From the NCBI RefSeq assembly GCF_029011175.1, contig NZ_CP118946.1, positions 558,001-622,000 of the forward strand: a stretch of DNA of 64,000 nucleotides, given 5' to 3'. The translations under genes and the position numbers were made by a program. Under the pieces are notes generated by a model. That model had not been told where the DNA came from, searched no databases, and was given only the letters and a program-made list of their open reading frames with translations. Below, piece by piece: positions 32,128 through 41,613 of the stretch; the stretch's first letter is position 1; each line of letters begins with the position of its first letter. Source of the DNA: Winkia neuii (lineage in GTDB: Bacteria > Actinomycetota > Actinomycetes > Actinomycetales > Actinomycetaceae).

Positions 32128-32796
32128 ATGAGCACGCTAAAGCAGACTGCGCCCGCAGTGCCCGTGAAGGCACTTCTCGGCCGCAAGCTAGGCATGACTC
32201 AGGTGTGGGATCAGGACAAGAAACTAGTCCCCATCACAGTCGTGCAGGTTGAAAAGAACGTGGTGAGCCAGATCCGTAACAACGAGACGGATGGTTACGA
32301 GGCAATTCAGCTAGCCTTCGGCGAGCTGGACCCCCGTAAGGTCACCAAGCCCCTAAAGGGACATTTTGAGAAGGCTGGGGTAGCCCCCCGCCGTCACATT
32401 GTGGAAATCCGTACCCCCGATGCTGGCGAATACGAACTCGGCCAGGAACTGGCTGCCGACGTCTTCGAGGCCGGCACCAAGGTCGACGTCACTGGCAAGA
32501 CCAAGGGTAAGGGCTTCGCAGGCGTCATGAAGCGTCACGGCTTCGGTGGCGGCCCCGCAAGCCACGGTGCCCACCGTATCCACCGCAAGCCCGGTTCTAT
32601 CGGCGCTTGTGCAACTCCAGGCCGCATTTTCAAGGGCCTGCGTATGGCCGGCCGCATGGGCTCCGCCCGCCGGACCATCCAGAATCTGACGGTCCACGCA
32701 GTTGACGCCGAAAAGGGCATCCTGCTCATCACCGGCGCCATCCCCGGTCCCAAGAACGGGATCGTTGTGGTCCGCACTGCCGTGAAGGGTGCGTGA
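32128..32796 (+). CDS. rplC: 50S ribosomal protein L3
   Basis: 222 residues. L3 is an early-assembly 50S protein near the peptidyl-transferase centre. Family segments [12 protein letters not shown] and [22 protein letters not shown] are intact, including the long loop reaching the active site. Its stop lies just before the rplD start; the alternative rplD GTG overlaps it. Confidence 0.97.
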   Translation: MSTLKQTAPAVPVKALLGRKLGMTQVWDQDKKLVPITVVQVEKNVVSQIRNNETDGYEAIQLAFGELDPRKVTKPLKGHFEKAGVAPRRHIVEIRTPDAGEYELGQELAADVFEAGTKVDVTGKTKGKGFAGVMKRHGFGGGPASHGAHRIHRKPGSIGACATPGRIFKGLRMAGRMGSARRTIQNLTVHAVDAEKGILLITGAIPGPKNGIVVVRTAVKGA

Positions 32797-32798
32797 AC

Positions 32799-33449
32799 AT
32801 GTCTGAGAAACTGACTATCGACATTGTGGATGCCGAAGGCAAGGCCACCGGCACTTATGAACTTCCGGCCGAAATCTTCGACCGCGAACTCAACATTCCG
32901 CTGATTCACCAGGTCGTCGTCGCCCAGTTGGCTGCTGCCCGTCAGGGCACCCACGCCACCAAGACCCGTGGCAACGTCCGCGGTGGCGGCAAGAAGCCTT
33001 GGAAGCAGAAGGGCACCGGTCGTGCTCGTCAGGGATCCATCCGCTCCCCGCAGTGGGTTGGCGGCGGTGTCTCTCACGGCCCTCAGCCTCGCGACTACTC
33101 CCAGCGGACCCCCAAGAAGATGAAGCTTGGCGCTCTGTACTCGGCTCTTTCGGATCGCTTCCGCAAGGACCGTATGCACGTCGTCTCCAAGTTCATGGAT
33201 GTGGATGCCACTCCGAAGACCAAGGCTGCTAAGGCTGTTGTTGAGGCTCTGGTTGCAGAGCGTCACCCGCTAGTAGTCCTGGATCGCGAAGAGCTGTCCA
33301 CCGCGTCCTCGCTGTCGAACCTGCAGGAAGTTACCTTCCTCTGGGCAGACCAGCTGAACACCTACGACGTAGTTGACGCTGACGATGTCATCTTCACCAC
33401 CGCCGCCCTCGACAAGTTCCTGGGCAAAGGCAAGGAGGAAGACAAGTGA
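32799..33449 (+). CDS. rplD: 50S ribosomal protein L4
   Basis: 216 residues from ATG at 32799; GAAGGG lies 9 bases upstream. A GTG at 32793 would overlap the rplC stop but is too close to that site. L4 lines the exit tunnel: the loop [20 protein letters not shown] is intact. In enterobacteria L4 also represses its own operon; whether it does so here is unknown, but the rpsJ leader is structured. Confidence 0.96.
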   Translation: MSEKLTIDIVDAEGKATGTYELPAEIFDRELNIPLIHQVVVAQLAAARQGTHATKTRGNVRGGGKKPWKQKGTGRARQGSIRSPQWVGGGVSHGPQPRDYSQRTPKKMKLGALYSALSDRFRKDRMHVVSKFMDVDATPKTKAAKAVVEALVAERHPLVVLDREELSTASSLSNLQEVTFLWADQLNTYDVVDADDVIFTTAALDKFLGKGKEEDK

Positions 33450-33751
33450 GCCTCGAAAAGCATAGGAATCCACGCGACATCATCATCGCGCCGATCGTTT
33501 CCGAAAAGGCCTACAGCCTGATGGATCAGGGCAAGTACACCTTCGAGGTGGAAAAGTCCGCGAAGAAGCCGGCTATCAAGGCCGCTATTGAATCCATCTT
33601 CGGCGTCAAGGTTGCCTCGGTGAACACGATCAACCGCCAGGGCAAGCGCGTTCGCACCCGCACCGGCTATGGCAAGCGCAAGGACACCAAGCGCGCGATT
33701 GTCACGCTGCGCGAAGGCACCATCGACATCTTTGGCGATTCGGTTGCCTGA
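33446..33751 (+). CDS. rplW: 50S ribosomal protein L23
   Basis: 101 residues, GTG start overlapping the rplD stop by 4 bases (GTGA), so the two are coupled. L23 sits at the tunnel exit and docks trigger factor and the SRP. Family segment [15 protein letters not shown] near the N-terminus. Confidence 0.96.
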   Translation: MSLEKHRNPRDIIIAPIVSEKAYSLMDQGKYTFEVEKSAKKPAIKAAIESIFGVKVASVNTINRQGKRVRTRTGYGKRKDTKRAIVTLREGTIDIFGDSVA

Positions 33752-33774
33752 GCCGGGGGAAATAGAGGAATAAC

Positions 33775-34611
33775 ATGGGAATCCGCAAATACAAGCCGAC
33801 GACCCCGGGTCGCCGCTTCTCCTCGGTGTCTGACTTTTCGGAACTTACCAGGTCGACACCCGAGAAGTCGCTTCTCCGTCCGCTAACTAAGACTGGTGGC
33901 CGTAACTCTTACGGTCGCGTGACTGCTCGCCGTCGCGGCGGCGGCCACAAGCGCCAGTATCGCGTGATCGACTTCCGTCGTCACGATAAGGACGGCATCC
34001 CGGCTAAGGTCGCACACATTGAATACGATCCGAACCGCACGGCCAACATTGCTCTTCTGCACTTCGCAGATGGCGCAAAGCGTTACATCCTGCACCCCGC
34101 AGGTGTGAAGCAGGGCGACCAGATCGAGCAAGGCCCAAGCGCTGATATCAAGCCCGGCAACTGCCTGCCGCTTCGCAACATTCCGCTAGGTACTGTTGTG
34201 CACGCTGTAGAGCTGAAGCCCGGCGGCGGCGCCAAGATTGCCCGCTCCGCTGGCTCCTCCGTGCAGCTAGTAGCTAAGGAAGGCCGCTTCGCTCAGCTGC
34301 GTATGCCCTCCGGCGAAATCCGCAACGTTGAGGCCGATTGCCGCGCTACCGTTGGTCAGGTTGGCAACGCCGAGCAGATCAACATCAACTGGGGCAAGGC
34401 CGGTCGTCTGCGTTGGAAGGGACGCCGCCCGAAGGTTCGCGGTGTCGCTATGAACCCGATCGATCACCCGCACGGTGGTGGCGAAGGCCGCACTTCCGGT
34501 GGCCGTCACCCAGTGTCGCCTTGGGGCAAGCCCGAAGGCCGCACCCGCCGTCCGAACAAGCCCAGCGACAAGCTCATTGTGCGTCGTCGCCGGACCGGCA
34601 AGAAGCGCTGA
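33775..34611 (+). CDS. rplB: 50S ribosomal protein L2
   Basis: 278 residues, full length. L2 supports subunit association and the peptidyl-transferase centre. The conserved C-terminal [18 protein letters not shown], with the functional His, is intact. AGAGG lies upstream of the ATG. Confidence 0.97.
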   Translation: MGIRKYKPTTPGRRFSSVSDFSELTRSTPEKSLLRPLTKTGGRNSYGRVTARRRGGGHKRQYRVIDFRRHDKDGIPAKVAHIEYDPNRTANIALLHFADGAKRYILHPAGVKQGDQIEQGPSADIKPGNCLPLRNIPLGTVVHAVELKPGGGAKIARSAGSSVQLVAKEGRFAQLRMPSGEIRNVEADCRATVGQVGNAEQININWGKAGRLRWKGRRPKVRGVAMNPIDHPHGGGEGRTSGGRHPVSPWGKPEGRTRRPNKPSDKLIVRRRRTGKKR

Positions 34612-34625
34612 TTAGGAGTTAGACG

Positions 34626-34907
34626 ATGCCACGTAGTTTGAAGAAGGGCCCCTTCGTCGACGATCACCTAATGAAAAAGGTCGATGCCGCCGTCGAATCT
34701 GGCTCCAAGAATGTAATCAAAACCTGGTCGCGCCGCAGCGTCATCACCCCCGATTTCATCGGGCTGACTTTCGCTGTGCACGACGGTCGTAAGCACGTTC
34801 CTGTTTACGTGACCGAAGCAATGGTCGGGCACAAGTTGGGCGAATTCGCCCCCACCCGTACCTTCAGGGGTCACGACAAGGACGACCGCAAGGGTCGCCT
34901 TCGCTAG
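34626..34907 (+). CDS. rpsS: 30S ribosomal protein S19
   Basis: 93 residues, [19 protein letters not shown] start, typical length. S19 is a 30S head protein that contacts the A-site tRNA region with S13. Between rplB and rplV in the standard order, after a TTAGGAG ribosome binding site. Confidence 0.97.
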   Translation: MPRSLKKGPFVDDHLMKKVDAAVESGSKNVIKTWSRRSVITPDFIGLTFAVHDGRKHVPVYVTEAMVGHKLGEFAPTRTFRGHDKDDRKGRLR

Positions 34908-34941
34908 GCAACCCATCTACTGGAAGAATTGAGGCAAAACG

Positions 34942-35310
34942 ATGGAAGCCAAGGCGCAAGCGCGATTCGTGCGCTCCACGCCGATGAAGGCACGTCGCGT
35001 CGTGAACGAGATTCGCGGTAAGCGTGCCCTACAGGCCTACGACGTGCTGCGTTATGCACCCCAGGCGGTCGCCGAAGACGTCCGCAAGGTGCTACACAGC
35101 GCAATTTTCAACGCAAAGTACCAGGCCGAAGAAAACGGCCAGAACCTAAAGCTTGAGGATCTGGTTGTTCGCGCCGCTTGGGTAGACGAAGGGCCAACCA
35201 TGAAACGGTTCCAGCCCCGCGCCCAGGGCCGCGCAGGCCGCATTTTGAAGCGCACCTCCCACATCACCGTGGTAGTTGGCGCTGACGACAAGAAGGAAGA
35301 GGTCCGATAA
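34942..35310 (+). CDS. rplV: 50S ribosomal protein L22
   Basis: 122 residues. L22 extends a beta-hairpin into the exit tunnel, here around [20 protein letters not shown]-like sequence near residues 75-100. Macrolide-relevant loop appears unaltered. It ends one base before the rpsC ATG. Confidence 0.96.
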   Translation: MEAKAQARFVRSTPMKARRVVNEIRGKRALQAYDVLRYAPQAVAEDVRKVLHSAIFNAKYQAEENGQNLKLEDLVVRAAWVDEGPTMKRFQPRAQGRAGRILKRTSHITVVVGADDKKEEVR

Positions 35311-36150
35311 ATGGGTCAGAAGGTTAACCCCACAGGGTTCCGTCTCGGCATCACGACGGACCACCGCTCCCGCTGGTTCGCCGATTCGACCAAGCCGGGT
35401 CAGCGTTACTCTGACTTCGTCAAGGAAGATGTTGCCATCCGTCGCATGATGGAGGGCGAACTCGAACGTGCAGGCATTTCGAAGATCGACATCGAGCGCA
35501 CCCGCGATCGTGTCCGCATCGACTTGCACACTGCTCGTCCGGGCATTGTTATTGGACGCCGCGGCCTAGAGGCCGATCGTCTGCGCGATCAGCTCGAGAA
35601 GCTGACCGGCAAGCGCGTCCAGCTCAACATCTTGGAAGTAAAGTCCCCCGAGATCGACGCTCAGCTGGTTGCTCAGGGCATTGCCGAGCAGCTTTCCGCT
35701 CGTGTGTCGTTCCGTCGTGCGATGCGCAAGGGCATGCAGTCCGCCATGCGTTCTGGCGCCAAGGGCATTCGTGTCCAGTGCTCCGGTCGTCTGGGCGGCG
35801 CAGAAATGTCCCGTAGCGAGTTCTACCGTGAAGGTCGCGTTCCGCTACACACCCTTCGCGCCAACATCGATTACGGCTTCTACGAAGCCCGCACAACCTT
35901 CGGCCGCATTGGTGTGAAGGTTTGGATCTACAAGGGCGATATGACCGAACGCGAATTCGCGCGTCAGCAGGCTGAGGCCGCTCCGCGTGGTCGCCGTGGC
36001 GATCGCCGTGGCCAGCGCCGCGGACGCGGTGGCAACCGCCAGCAGAACGCTTCGAAGCAGCAGGCTCCGAAGCAGGACGCCAAGGCGCAAGCAGCTGAGG
36101 CCCCCAAGGCTGAAGCTCCGGCTACCGAGAAAAAAGAAACGGAGGCCTGA
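35311..36150 (+). CDS. rpsC: 30S ribosomal protein S3 with long basic/Ala-rich tail
   Basis: 279 residues, longer than the roughly 210-230 of many bacteria. The two KH-type and C-terminal core segments end near residue 215 ([13 protein letters not shown]). A 60-residue tail follows that is Arg/Gly/Gln-rich, then Lys/Ala/Glu-rich and probably disordered. Such tails are common in actinobacterial S3. S3 forms the mRNA entry tunnel with S4 and S5. Confidence 0.96.
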   Translation: MGQKVNPTGFRLGITTDHRSRWFADSTKPGQRYSDFVKEDVAIRRMMEGELERAGISKIDIERTRDRVRIDLHTARPGIVIGRRGLEADRLRDQLEKLTGKRVQLNILEVKSPEIDAQLVAQGIAEQLSARVSFRRAMRKGMQSAMRSGAKGIRVQCSGRLGGAEMSRSEFYREGRVPLHTLRANIDYGFYEARTTFGRIGVKVWIYKGDMTEREFARQQAEAAPRGRRGDRRGQRRGRGGNRQQNASKQQAPKQDAKAQAAEAPKAEAPATEKKETEA

Positions 36151-36153
36151 GCC

Positions 36154-36573
36154 GTGCTCATCCCTCGACGTGTTAAGTTCCGTAAGCAGCATCGCCCCAA
36201 TCGGCGCGGTGTAGCCAAGGGCGGTACCCAGATCAGCTTCGGCGATTTCGGTATCCAGGCACTCGAGCACCACTATGTGACCAACCGTCAGATTGAGGCT
36301 GCCCGTATTGCCATGACCCGCTACATCAAGCGTGGCGGTAAGGTTTGGATCAACATTTTCCCGGACCGTCCGCTAACCAAGAAGCCCGCTGAAACCCGCA
36401 TGGGTTCCGGTAAGGGCGCACCCGAATGGTGGGTTGCAAACGTAAAGCCCGGCCGCATCATGTTCGAACTGGCTGGTGTTTCCGAAGACGTGGCTCGCGA
36501 GGCCCTCCGTCGTGCGCAGCACAAGCTGCCGATGCGGACTCGCTTCGTCACTCGTGAAGGTGGTGACCGCTAA
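36154..36573 (+). CDS. rplP: 50S ribosomal protein L16
   Basis: 139 residues, GTG start after GGAGG. L16 is needed for the A-site of the 50S subunit. Family motifs [14 protein letters not shown] and [14 protein letters not shown] are present. The stop overlaps the rpmC ATG (TAATG). Confidence 0.97.
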   Translation: MLIPRRVKFRKQHRPNRRGVAKGGTQISFGDFGIQALEHHYVTNRQIEAARIAMTRYIKRGGKVWINIFPDRPLTKKPAETRMGSGKGAPEWWVANVKPGRIMFELAGVSEDVAREALRRAQHKLPMRTRFVTREGGDR

Positions 36574-36812
36574 TGCCTAAAGGATCGAAGGGTCTAACTG
36601 CAGCCGACCTCGACATGATGGACGAGGCGCAGCTGGCTGAAGAGCTCGATAAGGCTAAGGCCGAGCTGTTCAACCTGCGCTTCCAGATTGCGACCGGTTC
36701 CGGTGCCGACAATGGCCGGGTCCGCGCACTGCGCCGCGACATCGCCCGTATTTACACAATTGCGCGTGAGCGGGAGCTTGGCATCCGCACCGCGCCCGAG
36801 GCAGGTAAGTGA
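36573..36812 (+). CDS. rpmC: 50S ribosomal protein L29
   Basis: 79 residues, a two-helix protein at the tunnel exit that helps dock trigger factor. Core motif [12 protein letters not shown] is present. The start overlaps the rplP stop by one base and the stop overlaps the rpsQ GTG by 4, so all three are coupled. Confidence 0.95.
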   Translation: MPKGSKGLTAADLDMMDEAQLAEELDKAKAELFNLRFQIATGSGADNGRVRALRRDIARIYTIARERELGIRTAPEAGK

Positions 36813-37090
36813 GCAATATGAGCGAGACTGTAAACGAAGAGCGTAACCAGCGCAAGGTTCGCCGCGGCTACGTCGTCTCCGACAAAATGGAGAAGACCGT
36901 TGTGGTCGAACTGGAGGAGCGTTCTAAGCACGCTCTGTACGGCAAGGTCGTTACCAAGACCAAGAAGGTCAAGGCACACGACGAAAACAATGAGGCCGGA
37001 ATCGGCGATTACGTCCTCATCATGGAGACCCGCCCGCTTTCCAGGACAAAGCGCTGGCGCGTCGCCGAAATCCTAGAGCGCGCTAAGTAA
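36809..37090 (+). CDS. rpsQ: 30S ribosomal protein S17
   Basis: 93 residues from GTG at 36809, or 90 from ATG at 36818. The coupled GTGA overlap favours the first, but S17 homologues usually begin near the second. S17 is an OB-fold primary binder of 16S rRNA ([16 protein letters not shown]). It is the last gene of this unit and is followed by a terminator instead of rplN. Confidence 0.95.
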   Translation: MSNMSETVNEERNQRKVRRGYVVSDKMEKTVVVELEERSKHALYGKVVTKTKKVKAHDENNEAGIGDYVLIMETRPLSRTKRWRVAEILERAK

Positions 37091-37101
37091 GCTGCTCTAA
37101 T

Positions 37102-37140
37102 GTTGTGGCCCGGGAGCTCTCCCGGGCCACAACTATTAAT
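37102..37140 (+). terminator. S10 operon terminator
   Basis: GTTGTGGCCCGGGA (37102-37115) and TCCCGGGCCACAAC (37120-37133) form a perfect 14-base stem with a 4-base loop, 11 bases after rpsQ. The tail (TATTAATT) is AT-rich but not a T run, so termination may be partial. Confidence 0.8.
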
Positions 37141-37215
37141 TGGTGCGCGGGCTGAAAAGGCGAGTTTGCCGACCTTTGTTTGGGACTTAGGTGGGTGGGG
37201 TAATACCATCGACAT

Positions 37216-37431
37216 ATGGCAACGAATGGAAAAAGACGTGTGGTAGCGCCCCGCTGCCCCCTGCGTCCGGGGGAGCCCTGTACGCTTTGTCAGGCATTCG
37301 TTACGGGGCCCGAGGACTGCCAGACAGTGAAGCTGGTAATGCAGGATCCCGAGCTACGAGAGCTGCTAGCTGAGCGTCGCCGCGAATACAACGCTCAGCG
37401 TAAAGCTCAGAAGATTACGCCCGTCTCCTAA
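37216..37431 (+). CDS. Small DUF6767-like cysteine protein
   Basis: 71 residues. Four cysteines lie in CPLRPGEPCTLCQAFVTG and the following EDC, then KLVMQDPELRELL and a basic helical tail. The pattern matches a small actinobacterial family I recall as DUF6767; the spaced cysteines suggest a metal site, though that is inference. The ATG lies after TACCATCGACAT without a strong ribosome binding site, so it may be leaderless. It overlaps the convergent gene by 17 bases. Function unknown. Confidence 0.7.
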   Translation: MATNGKRRVVAPRCPLRPGEPCTLCQAFVTGPEDCQTVKLVMQDPELRELLAERRREYNAQRKAQKITPVS

Positions 37432-39943
37432 TCACCAGGTAGCCCGCCGCTACTAGACCGGCGGCTACCAAGAGTAATCCGCCCACGTAGGTACCGGTGT
37501 TTTGCAGGCTTTGCCCCTGCTTATGTTTTTTTGCTGGGCTAGGGCGGCTAGTAACAGGAGTGGCAGGCTCGCCCTTTGGCTTGGCAGAAGTTGTGGGCCT
37601 TCCCTTAGATGTGCTGCCCACCGGGGTAGGACAGGGGACCTCAGCGGCTTGCTTGCCAAGCAGGGTCGCATTTGTCATGCCGGTAAGGAAATATGTTTCC
37701 CCGGTGGCATCCTTTAATCCGTCGTTGTCGGTGATTGCGTAGACATCGCAGGTAGAGGTCATTGCCAAACCTTCAAACTTTTCCTGCATCCACCCGGCGT
37801 AGCCCATAGCCACCTCCCGTAGATCCTGCCCGCTGCCGAGCTTTTGAACGGGGATCGGTTGTTCCTTTCCGCCCTTGTTCGGGAGGCGAATGGCCTGAGC
37901 TTTCTTGATGCGGGCGGCCGGGCCATTCAACTTATCGCGTTCGATTACGGCCAAGGTATCTGGTCCCAGCACGGTGATGTCGGAAAGGCCCATCCAATCG
38001 CCCTCGGTAGAAGTGGCAGTTAGCGGGTAGGAGTACCAGGTCCAGCTCTTTGCGGCCACCTGGTAGCGTCCGATGCGAGCACTATTACCTTCCAAGGCGG
38101 CAAGCGGTTTAGCCTTGGGATCTTTCCAAAGAGGGCGCTGTACGGCCACATACAGCACCTCGTCTTTGCCGGTTCCCGTTGCGGCTACGCCTTCCAAGCC
38201 CCACTTGCCGATGTGCTCAGTAACTGACGTAGGCAGTGACACCCGTTCTTGGATAGCCCTGTTAGCGTCGGTCCTGTAGAGGGCGTTTTGTGCCCCGCTC
38301 TTGCCCTCATGGGCGAGCCAGAAACCGCCCTCGGTGCGAGCAGCTACGCCCTCCAAGTCAAGTGAAGCAGGCAACCCAGAATCGGTTACCGTGATGCGCT
38401 CATCAATGACCGGAGAATTTTCCGCAATGTTGCCGATGCGGTAGATATAGGACTCTGCAAGGGCATCGTCCGAAACAGCATAGAGGTGGGTTGGGTCAGT
38501 CGGGTCGGGGCTGAGGCCGCTCATGGCCGTCCAACCGATGGGCGCACCGTCTTTTTCAGCCGACGTCAGGTGCATGGGGGAGTGAGCACCCTGCTTGTAA
38601 AGGTTCACGCTCGCGCGTACGCCAGCGTCGGCCTCATCGGTTTCAGAAGAGACAGCCAATATGCCCTTGGCTGGGATGGGCAGAATCCCTTCTGGGCCGT
38701 TTGTTGTAAACAGTAGCTGTTTGAAAACTGGCGTGGCGGGATCTGAAACGTCGTAAACGGCAACGAAGTTAGACCGTTCTGTAGCAACGAAGGCATAGGG
38801 AACACCGGCAAAGGTAGCGACCGCTAACCCTTCCGGCTCCGGTCCCTTCTTTTCCGCGCGCTTCTCGTTGTGCAACCCGTACTTGATGGCCAGATTTTCA
38901 ATTTCGTTGCCAGAATCGTAGACCACCTTTCCGGAGGTGTCGAAAATGCTCCACCCCCGGGAGCCGCCCTTCCAATCACCCTCATTGGCAGTGGCCACGT
39001 AGTTGTTGCCGACCCACGCGATAGCATCGGGCTCGCGGGGCACCCCCTGCAAAGATCCCGTCGGATTGATCAAACCGTCATTCTTTACGTCGATACCTTT
39101 GAGGTCGACCTTGCCGGTCGAGAACGCGGAGGTGATCGACTTAGAAGGTAGATCGATGATCGCCACTCCATTATTTTCCTGGACAGTGACTGCCAGCTGG
39201 TTGGCCTCATTGATGCTGACATATTCGGGTTCAGGGTCGGTAGGGCTATCCCAGCCCGCAGCGGCGATTTTGGGGTCGGGATTTCCCTTCTTGTCCACGA
39301 AATAGACGGGCGTAGCCTTCCATGAACTCGGATTGGAATTCAGCTCGATCGTCTGCACGAAGCCGGCTGGTAGCTGAGGCAGGCCTCCGTCGCCCCTGTC
39401 CTCGTCGCGCTGATTCTCGATTGCGATCGCGGCATACTTCCCGTCTGGCGAGATGGCGATGGAATCGGGCTGTCCCTTCAGGTCGATAGATGCGACTTTT
39501 TCCCGGTCGGCGATTCTTACTACGTCTACGCGCCCAGAAGGGGAATCGTAATTCTTACCAGTCTGATCTACGACTACTAGCAGGTAGTCGCCACAGGCAG
39601 CTACCGAGGTGGGTTGATCGTCCGCATCGCCCTCCTTAGCAAGATCAAATGAGCCGAGTCCTCTTGGAGCGGAAGGATCAGAAATATCCAGGAAACCAAT
39701 CCGCTTTCCCGCAGCATCCGTATAGATCAGGGTGTTGCCGTCTTGCGAAACAGTCGAGATTTCGGCGTTGGTCTGGGCATTTCGGTCGGTGCCGGCAGGA
39801 ACGTTTAGATACACCGGATAGGTGCTTACCCGGCCGAATGGTGCTTGGTCTGCCTCGGTGGGGGAGCCGAGGGCGGAAAGTGGGAGGCCGGCAAGCATGC
39901 TGAGCACGGCGGTTCCCGCTAAAGTGCGACGCAGAGTGTGCAT
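37415..39943 (-). CDS. Secreted phytase/esterase-like beta-propeller protein with sorting-type C-terminus
   Basis: 842 residues. A signal peptide (about 1-27) precedes long beta-propeller-like sequence, including ISPDGKYAAIAIENQRDEDR and PEPEGLAVATF. The second half resembles the phytase-like/esterase-like domain (LDLEGVAARTEGGFWLAHEG, FEGLAMTSTCDVYAITDNDG). A Pro/Lys/Ser-rich linker (about 770-810) leads to LQNTG at about 813-817, a hydrophobic helix and RRR. This looks like a variant LPxTG signal for sortase anchoring to the wall. The N-terminal part resembles choice-of-anchor or alkaline-phosphatase-associated propellers. Substrate (phosphate ester, lipid) unknown. The ATG has AAAGGA upstream. 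Confidence 0.78.
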   Translation of the reverse strand: MHTLRRTLAGTAVLSMLAGLPLSALGSPTEADQAPFGRVSTYPVYLNVPAGTDRNAQTNAEISTVSQDGNTLIYTDAAGKRIGFLDISDPSAPRGLGSFDLAKEGDADDQPTSVAACGDYLLVVVDQTGKNYDSPSGRVDVVRIADREKVASIDLKGQPDSIAISPDGKYAAIAIENQRDEDRGDGGLPQLPAGFVQTIELNSNPSSWKATPVYFVDKKGNPDPKIAAAGWDSPTDPEPEYVSINEANQLAVTVQENNGVAIIDLPSKSITSAFSTGKVDLKGIDVKNDGLINPTGSLQGVPREPDAIAWVGNNYVATANEGDWKGGSRGWSIFDTSGKVVYDSGNEIENLAIKYGLHNEKRAEKKGPEPEGLAVATFAGVPYAFVATERSNFVAVYDVSDPATPVFKQLLFTTNGPEGILPIPAKGILAVSSETDEADAGVRASVNLYKQGAHSPMHLTSAEKDGAPIGWTAMSGLSPDPTDPTHLYAVSDDALAESYIYRIGNIAENSPVIDERITVTDSGLPASLDLEGVAARTEGGFWLAHEGKSGAQNALYRTDANRAIQERVSLPTSVTEHIGKWGLEGVAATGTGKDEVLYVAVQRPLWKDPKAKPLAALEGNSARIGRYQVAAKSWTWYSYPLTATSTEGDWMGLSDITVLGPDTLAVIERDKLNGPAARIKKAQAIRLPNKGGKEQPIPVQKLGSGQDLREVAMGYAGWMQEKFEGLAMTSTCDVYAITDNDGLKDATGETYFLTGMTNATLLGKQAAEVPCPTPVGSTSKGRPTTSAKPKGEPATPVTSRPSPAKKHKQGQSLQNTGTYVGGLLLVAAGLVAAGYLVIRRRA

Positions 39944-40170
39944 AAGAATCCTTTCTAGACGGCTTAATAAAACCGCGAAAGGGTGAACTAGCTCTCTTGC
40001 TTAGGTAAAGGAATGGTGAACTTGCGCACGTATTTGTAAATGACTGCTCAGCAATTCTTCTTAGAAATATATTAAGTGCCTGGTGAAAGAAAAGATAGAC
40101 AATATGTTCCACCATGAGTGTGATGCAGATATCAAAAAGATTACAAAATTTAGGTAAGGAAGAATGAATA
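39944..40170 (-). promoter_or_regulatory. AT-rich region upstream of the phytase-like gene
   Basis: About 227 bases, clearly more AT-rich than the neighbours, with no open gene. It must contain the promoter of the leftward phytase-like gene. I found no convincing paired -35/-10. An AAAGGA ribosome binding site lies at its left end. Confidence 0.4.
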
Positions 40171-40173
40171 TAA

Positions 40174-40207
40174 AAATCTGGGGGCGGAATTATCCGCCCC
40201 CAGATTT
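40174..40207 (-). terminator. Symporter gene terminator
   Basis: AAATCTGGGGGCGGA (40174-40188) and TCCGCCCCCAGATTT (40193-40207) make a perfect 15-base stem with an ATTA loop. On the minus strand it is followed by a T-rich tail. It ends transcription from the leftward symporter gene just to its right. Confidence 0.92.
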
Positions 40208-40218
40208 ATTGCAGGTTA

Positions 40219-41586
40219 CTAGGCAGTTATCTGTTCTTGCTGCTTGGATTCATCGGTTTCGACGTCATAGACAAACGGGTGCTTGCCATCAAGCGTCTCT
40301 GCCACCCGTTGCTTGTCAATGGTGTGCGTCCAGGTGGCCACGATCAGGGTTGCTACAGCGTTGCCGATGTAGTTGGTCAGGGTACGGGCCTCGTCCATCA
40401 GACGGTCAATGCCAACGATGAGCGAGACGCCGTCCACGAGCTCGGGCCGGTATGTTTCCAGACCAGCGGCCAGGGTGGCTAGCCCAGCGCCCGTGACGCC
40501 CGCGATGCCCTTGGACGCAATGATCAAGAAGACCAGTAGTCCGATCTGTTCTCCGAGGCCCATGGGCTTGTTCATCGCATCGGAGATGAAGATCGCGCAC
40601 ATGGTTACGTACATCGACGAGCCGTCCAGATTGAACGAGTAACCCGTAGGAATTACCAGGCCGACGGTAGCCTTGTCGACCCCCATGTGCTCTAGCTTCT
40701 GCATCAGGTGAGGCAAGCCGGTTTCAGAGGAGGAGGTTGCTAGCACGATGATGATTTCGTTTGCCAGGTACTTGAAGAGCTTGCCAATAGACAGGCCGGT
40801 GAAGATCTTCAGCATTACGCCCAGGACCAGGAAGATGAAGATTGCGCAGGTGGCGTAGTAGGTAAGGATCAGTTTCGCAAGGGCCAAAACTGCCTTCCAA
40901 CCGGTGGTAGCCATGACGCCTGCCATTGCGCCAAATGCGCCGATCGGGGCCAGCCAAAGGATCCAGCCCATGATCTTGAAGACGATCTTCTGCACGGACT
41001 CGACCAGGGTCAACACGGGTTCGCCGGCCTTGCCCATGCCAAGGAGAGCGAAGCCCACCAACAGCGCCACGATTAGCACCTGGAGCACGTTGTGCGAGGT
41101 TAGGGGCGAGAAGACGGACTCGGGGATCAGCCCCTGGATGAAACCGACAACGCCGCCCGGGCCGTCAGCTTTCTTCTGGACTTCGTAGTGCAGGTTCTGC
41201 AAATTCAGTCCGGAGCCAGCCTTCACAAAGTTGCCTACTGCCAGACCGATCCCCAATGCGAAGGTGGTCATCGTGATGAAGTAGGCCAGCGCTATGCCGC
41301 CGATTTTGCCTACTGTTGCGGCGGCCTTGACCGAACCTACGCCCTGCACGATCGTGCAGAAGATGATGGCGGGAACCATCATCTTGATCAGCCCGACGAA
41401 GGCTGACCCAAGGAAGGCAAGGCCTGCGACTCGTTCGCCGAAGATGGAGCCGACCACTATACCGGCGACAACCCCGACGATCACGGCAACAAACAGCCAT
41501 TTCATTTTGCTGTTAGAGGGCTCCTTCTTTTTTGCGGCTGCGGTTACAGCCTGCCCAGAGGAGGAGCCTTTTTGCTCTGATTTCAT
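40219..41586 (-). CDS. Dicarboxylate/amino acid:cation symporter (DAACS family)
   Basis: 455 residues with about eight membrane helices and two re-entrant loops. A Lys/Ser-rich cytoplasmic N-terminus (about 30 residues) precedes the first helix. Family motifs are the Ser-rich ATSSSETGLPHLM loop, PTGYSFNLDGSSMY and the late GAGLATLAAG. Proteins of this family bring in glutamate, aspartate or C4-dicarboxylates with sodium or protons. The neighbouring aspartate ammonia-lyase favours aspartate or fumarate/succinate as substrate. Together they may feed carbon and nitrogen. The exact substrate cannot be read from sequence. Confidence 0.88.
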   Translation of the reverse strand: MKSEQKGSSSGQAVTAAAKKKEPSNSKMKWLFVAVIVGVVAGIVVGSIFGERVAGLAFLGSAFVGLIKMMVPAIIFCTIVQGVGSVKAAATVGKIGGIALAYFITMTTFALGIGLAVGNFVKAGSGLNLQNLHYEVQKKADGPGGVVGFIQGLIPESVFSPLTSHNVLQVLIVALLVGFALLGMGKAGEPVLTLVESVQKIVFKIMGWILWLAPIGAFGAMAGVMATTGWKAVLALAKLILTYYATCAIFIFLVLGVMLKIFTGLSIGKLFKYLANEIIIVLATSSSETGLPHLMQKLEHMGVDKATVGLVIPTGYSFNLDGSSMYVTMCAIFISDAMNKPMGLGEQIGLLVFLIIASKGIAGVTGAGLATLAAGLETYRPELVDGVSLIVGIDRLMDEARTLTNYIGNAVATLIVATWTHTIDKQRVAETLDGKHPFVYDVETDESKQQEQITA

Positions 41587-41613
41587 TCGTAACTCCGAAA
41601 TTCTTAGATGGGT

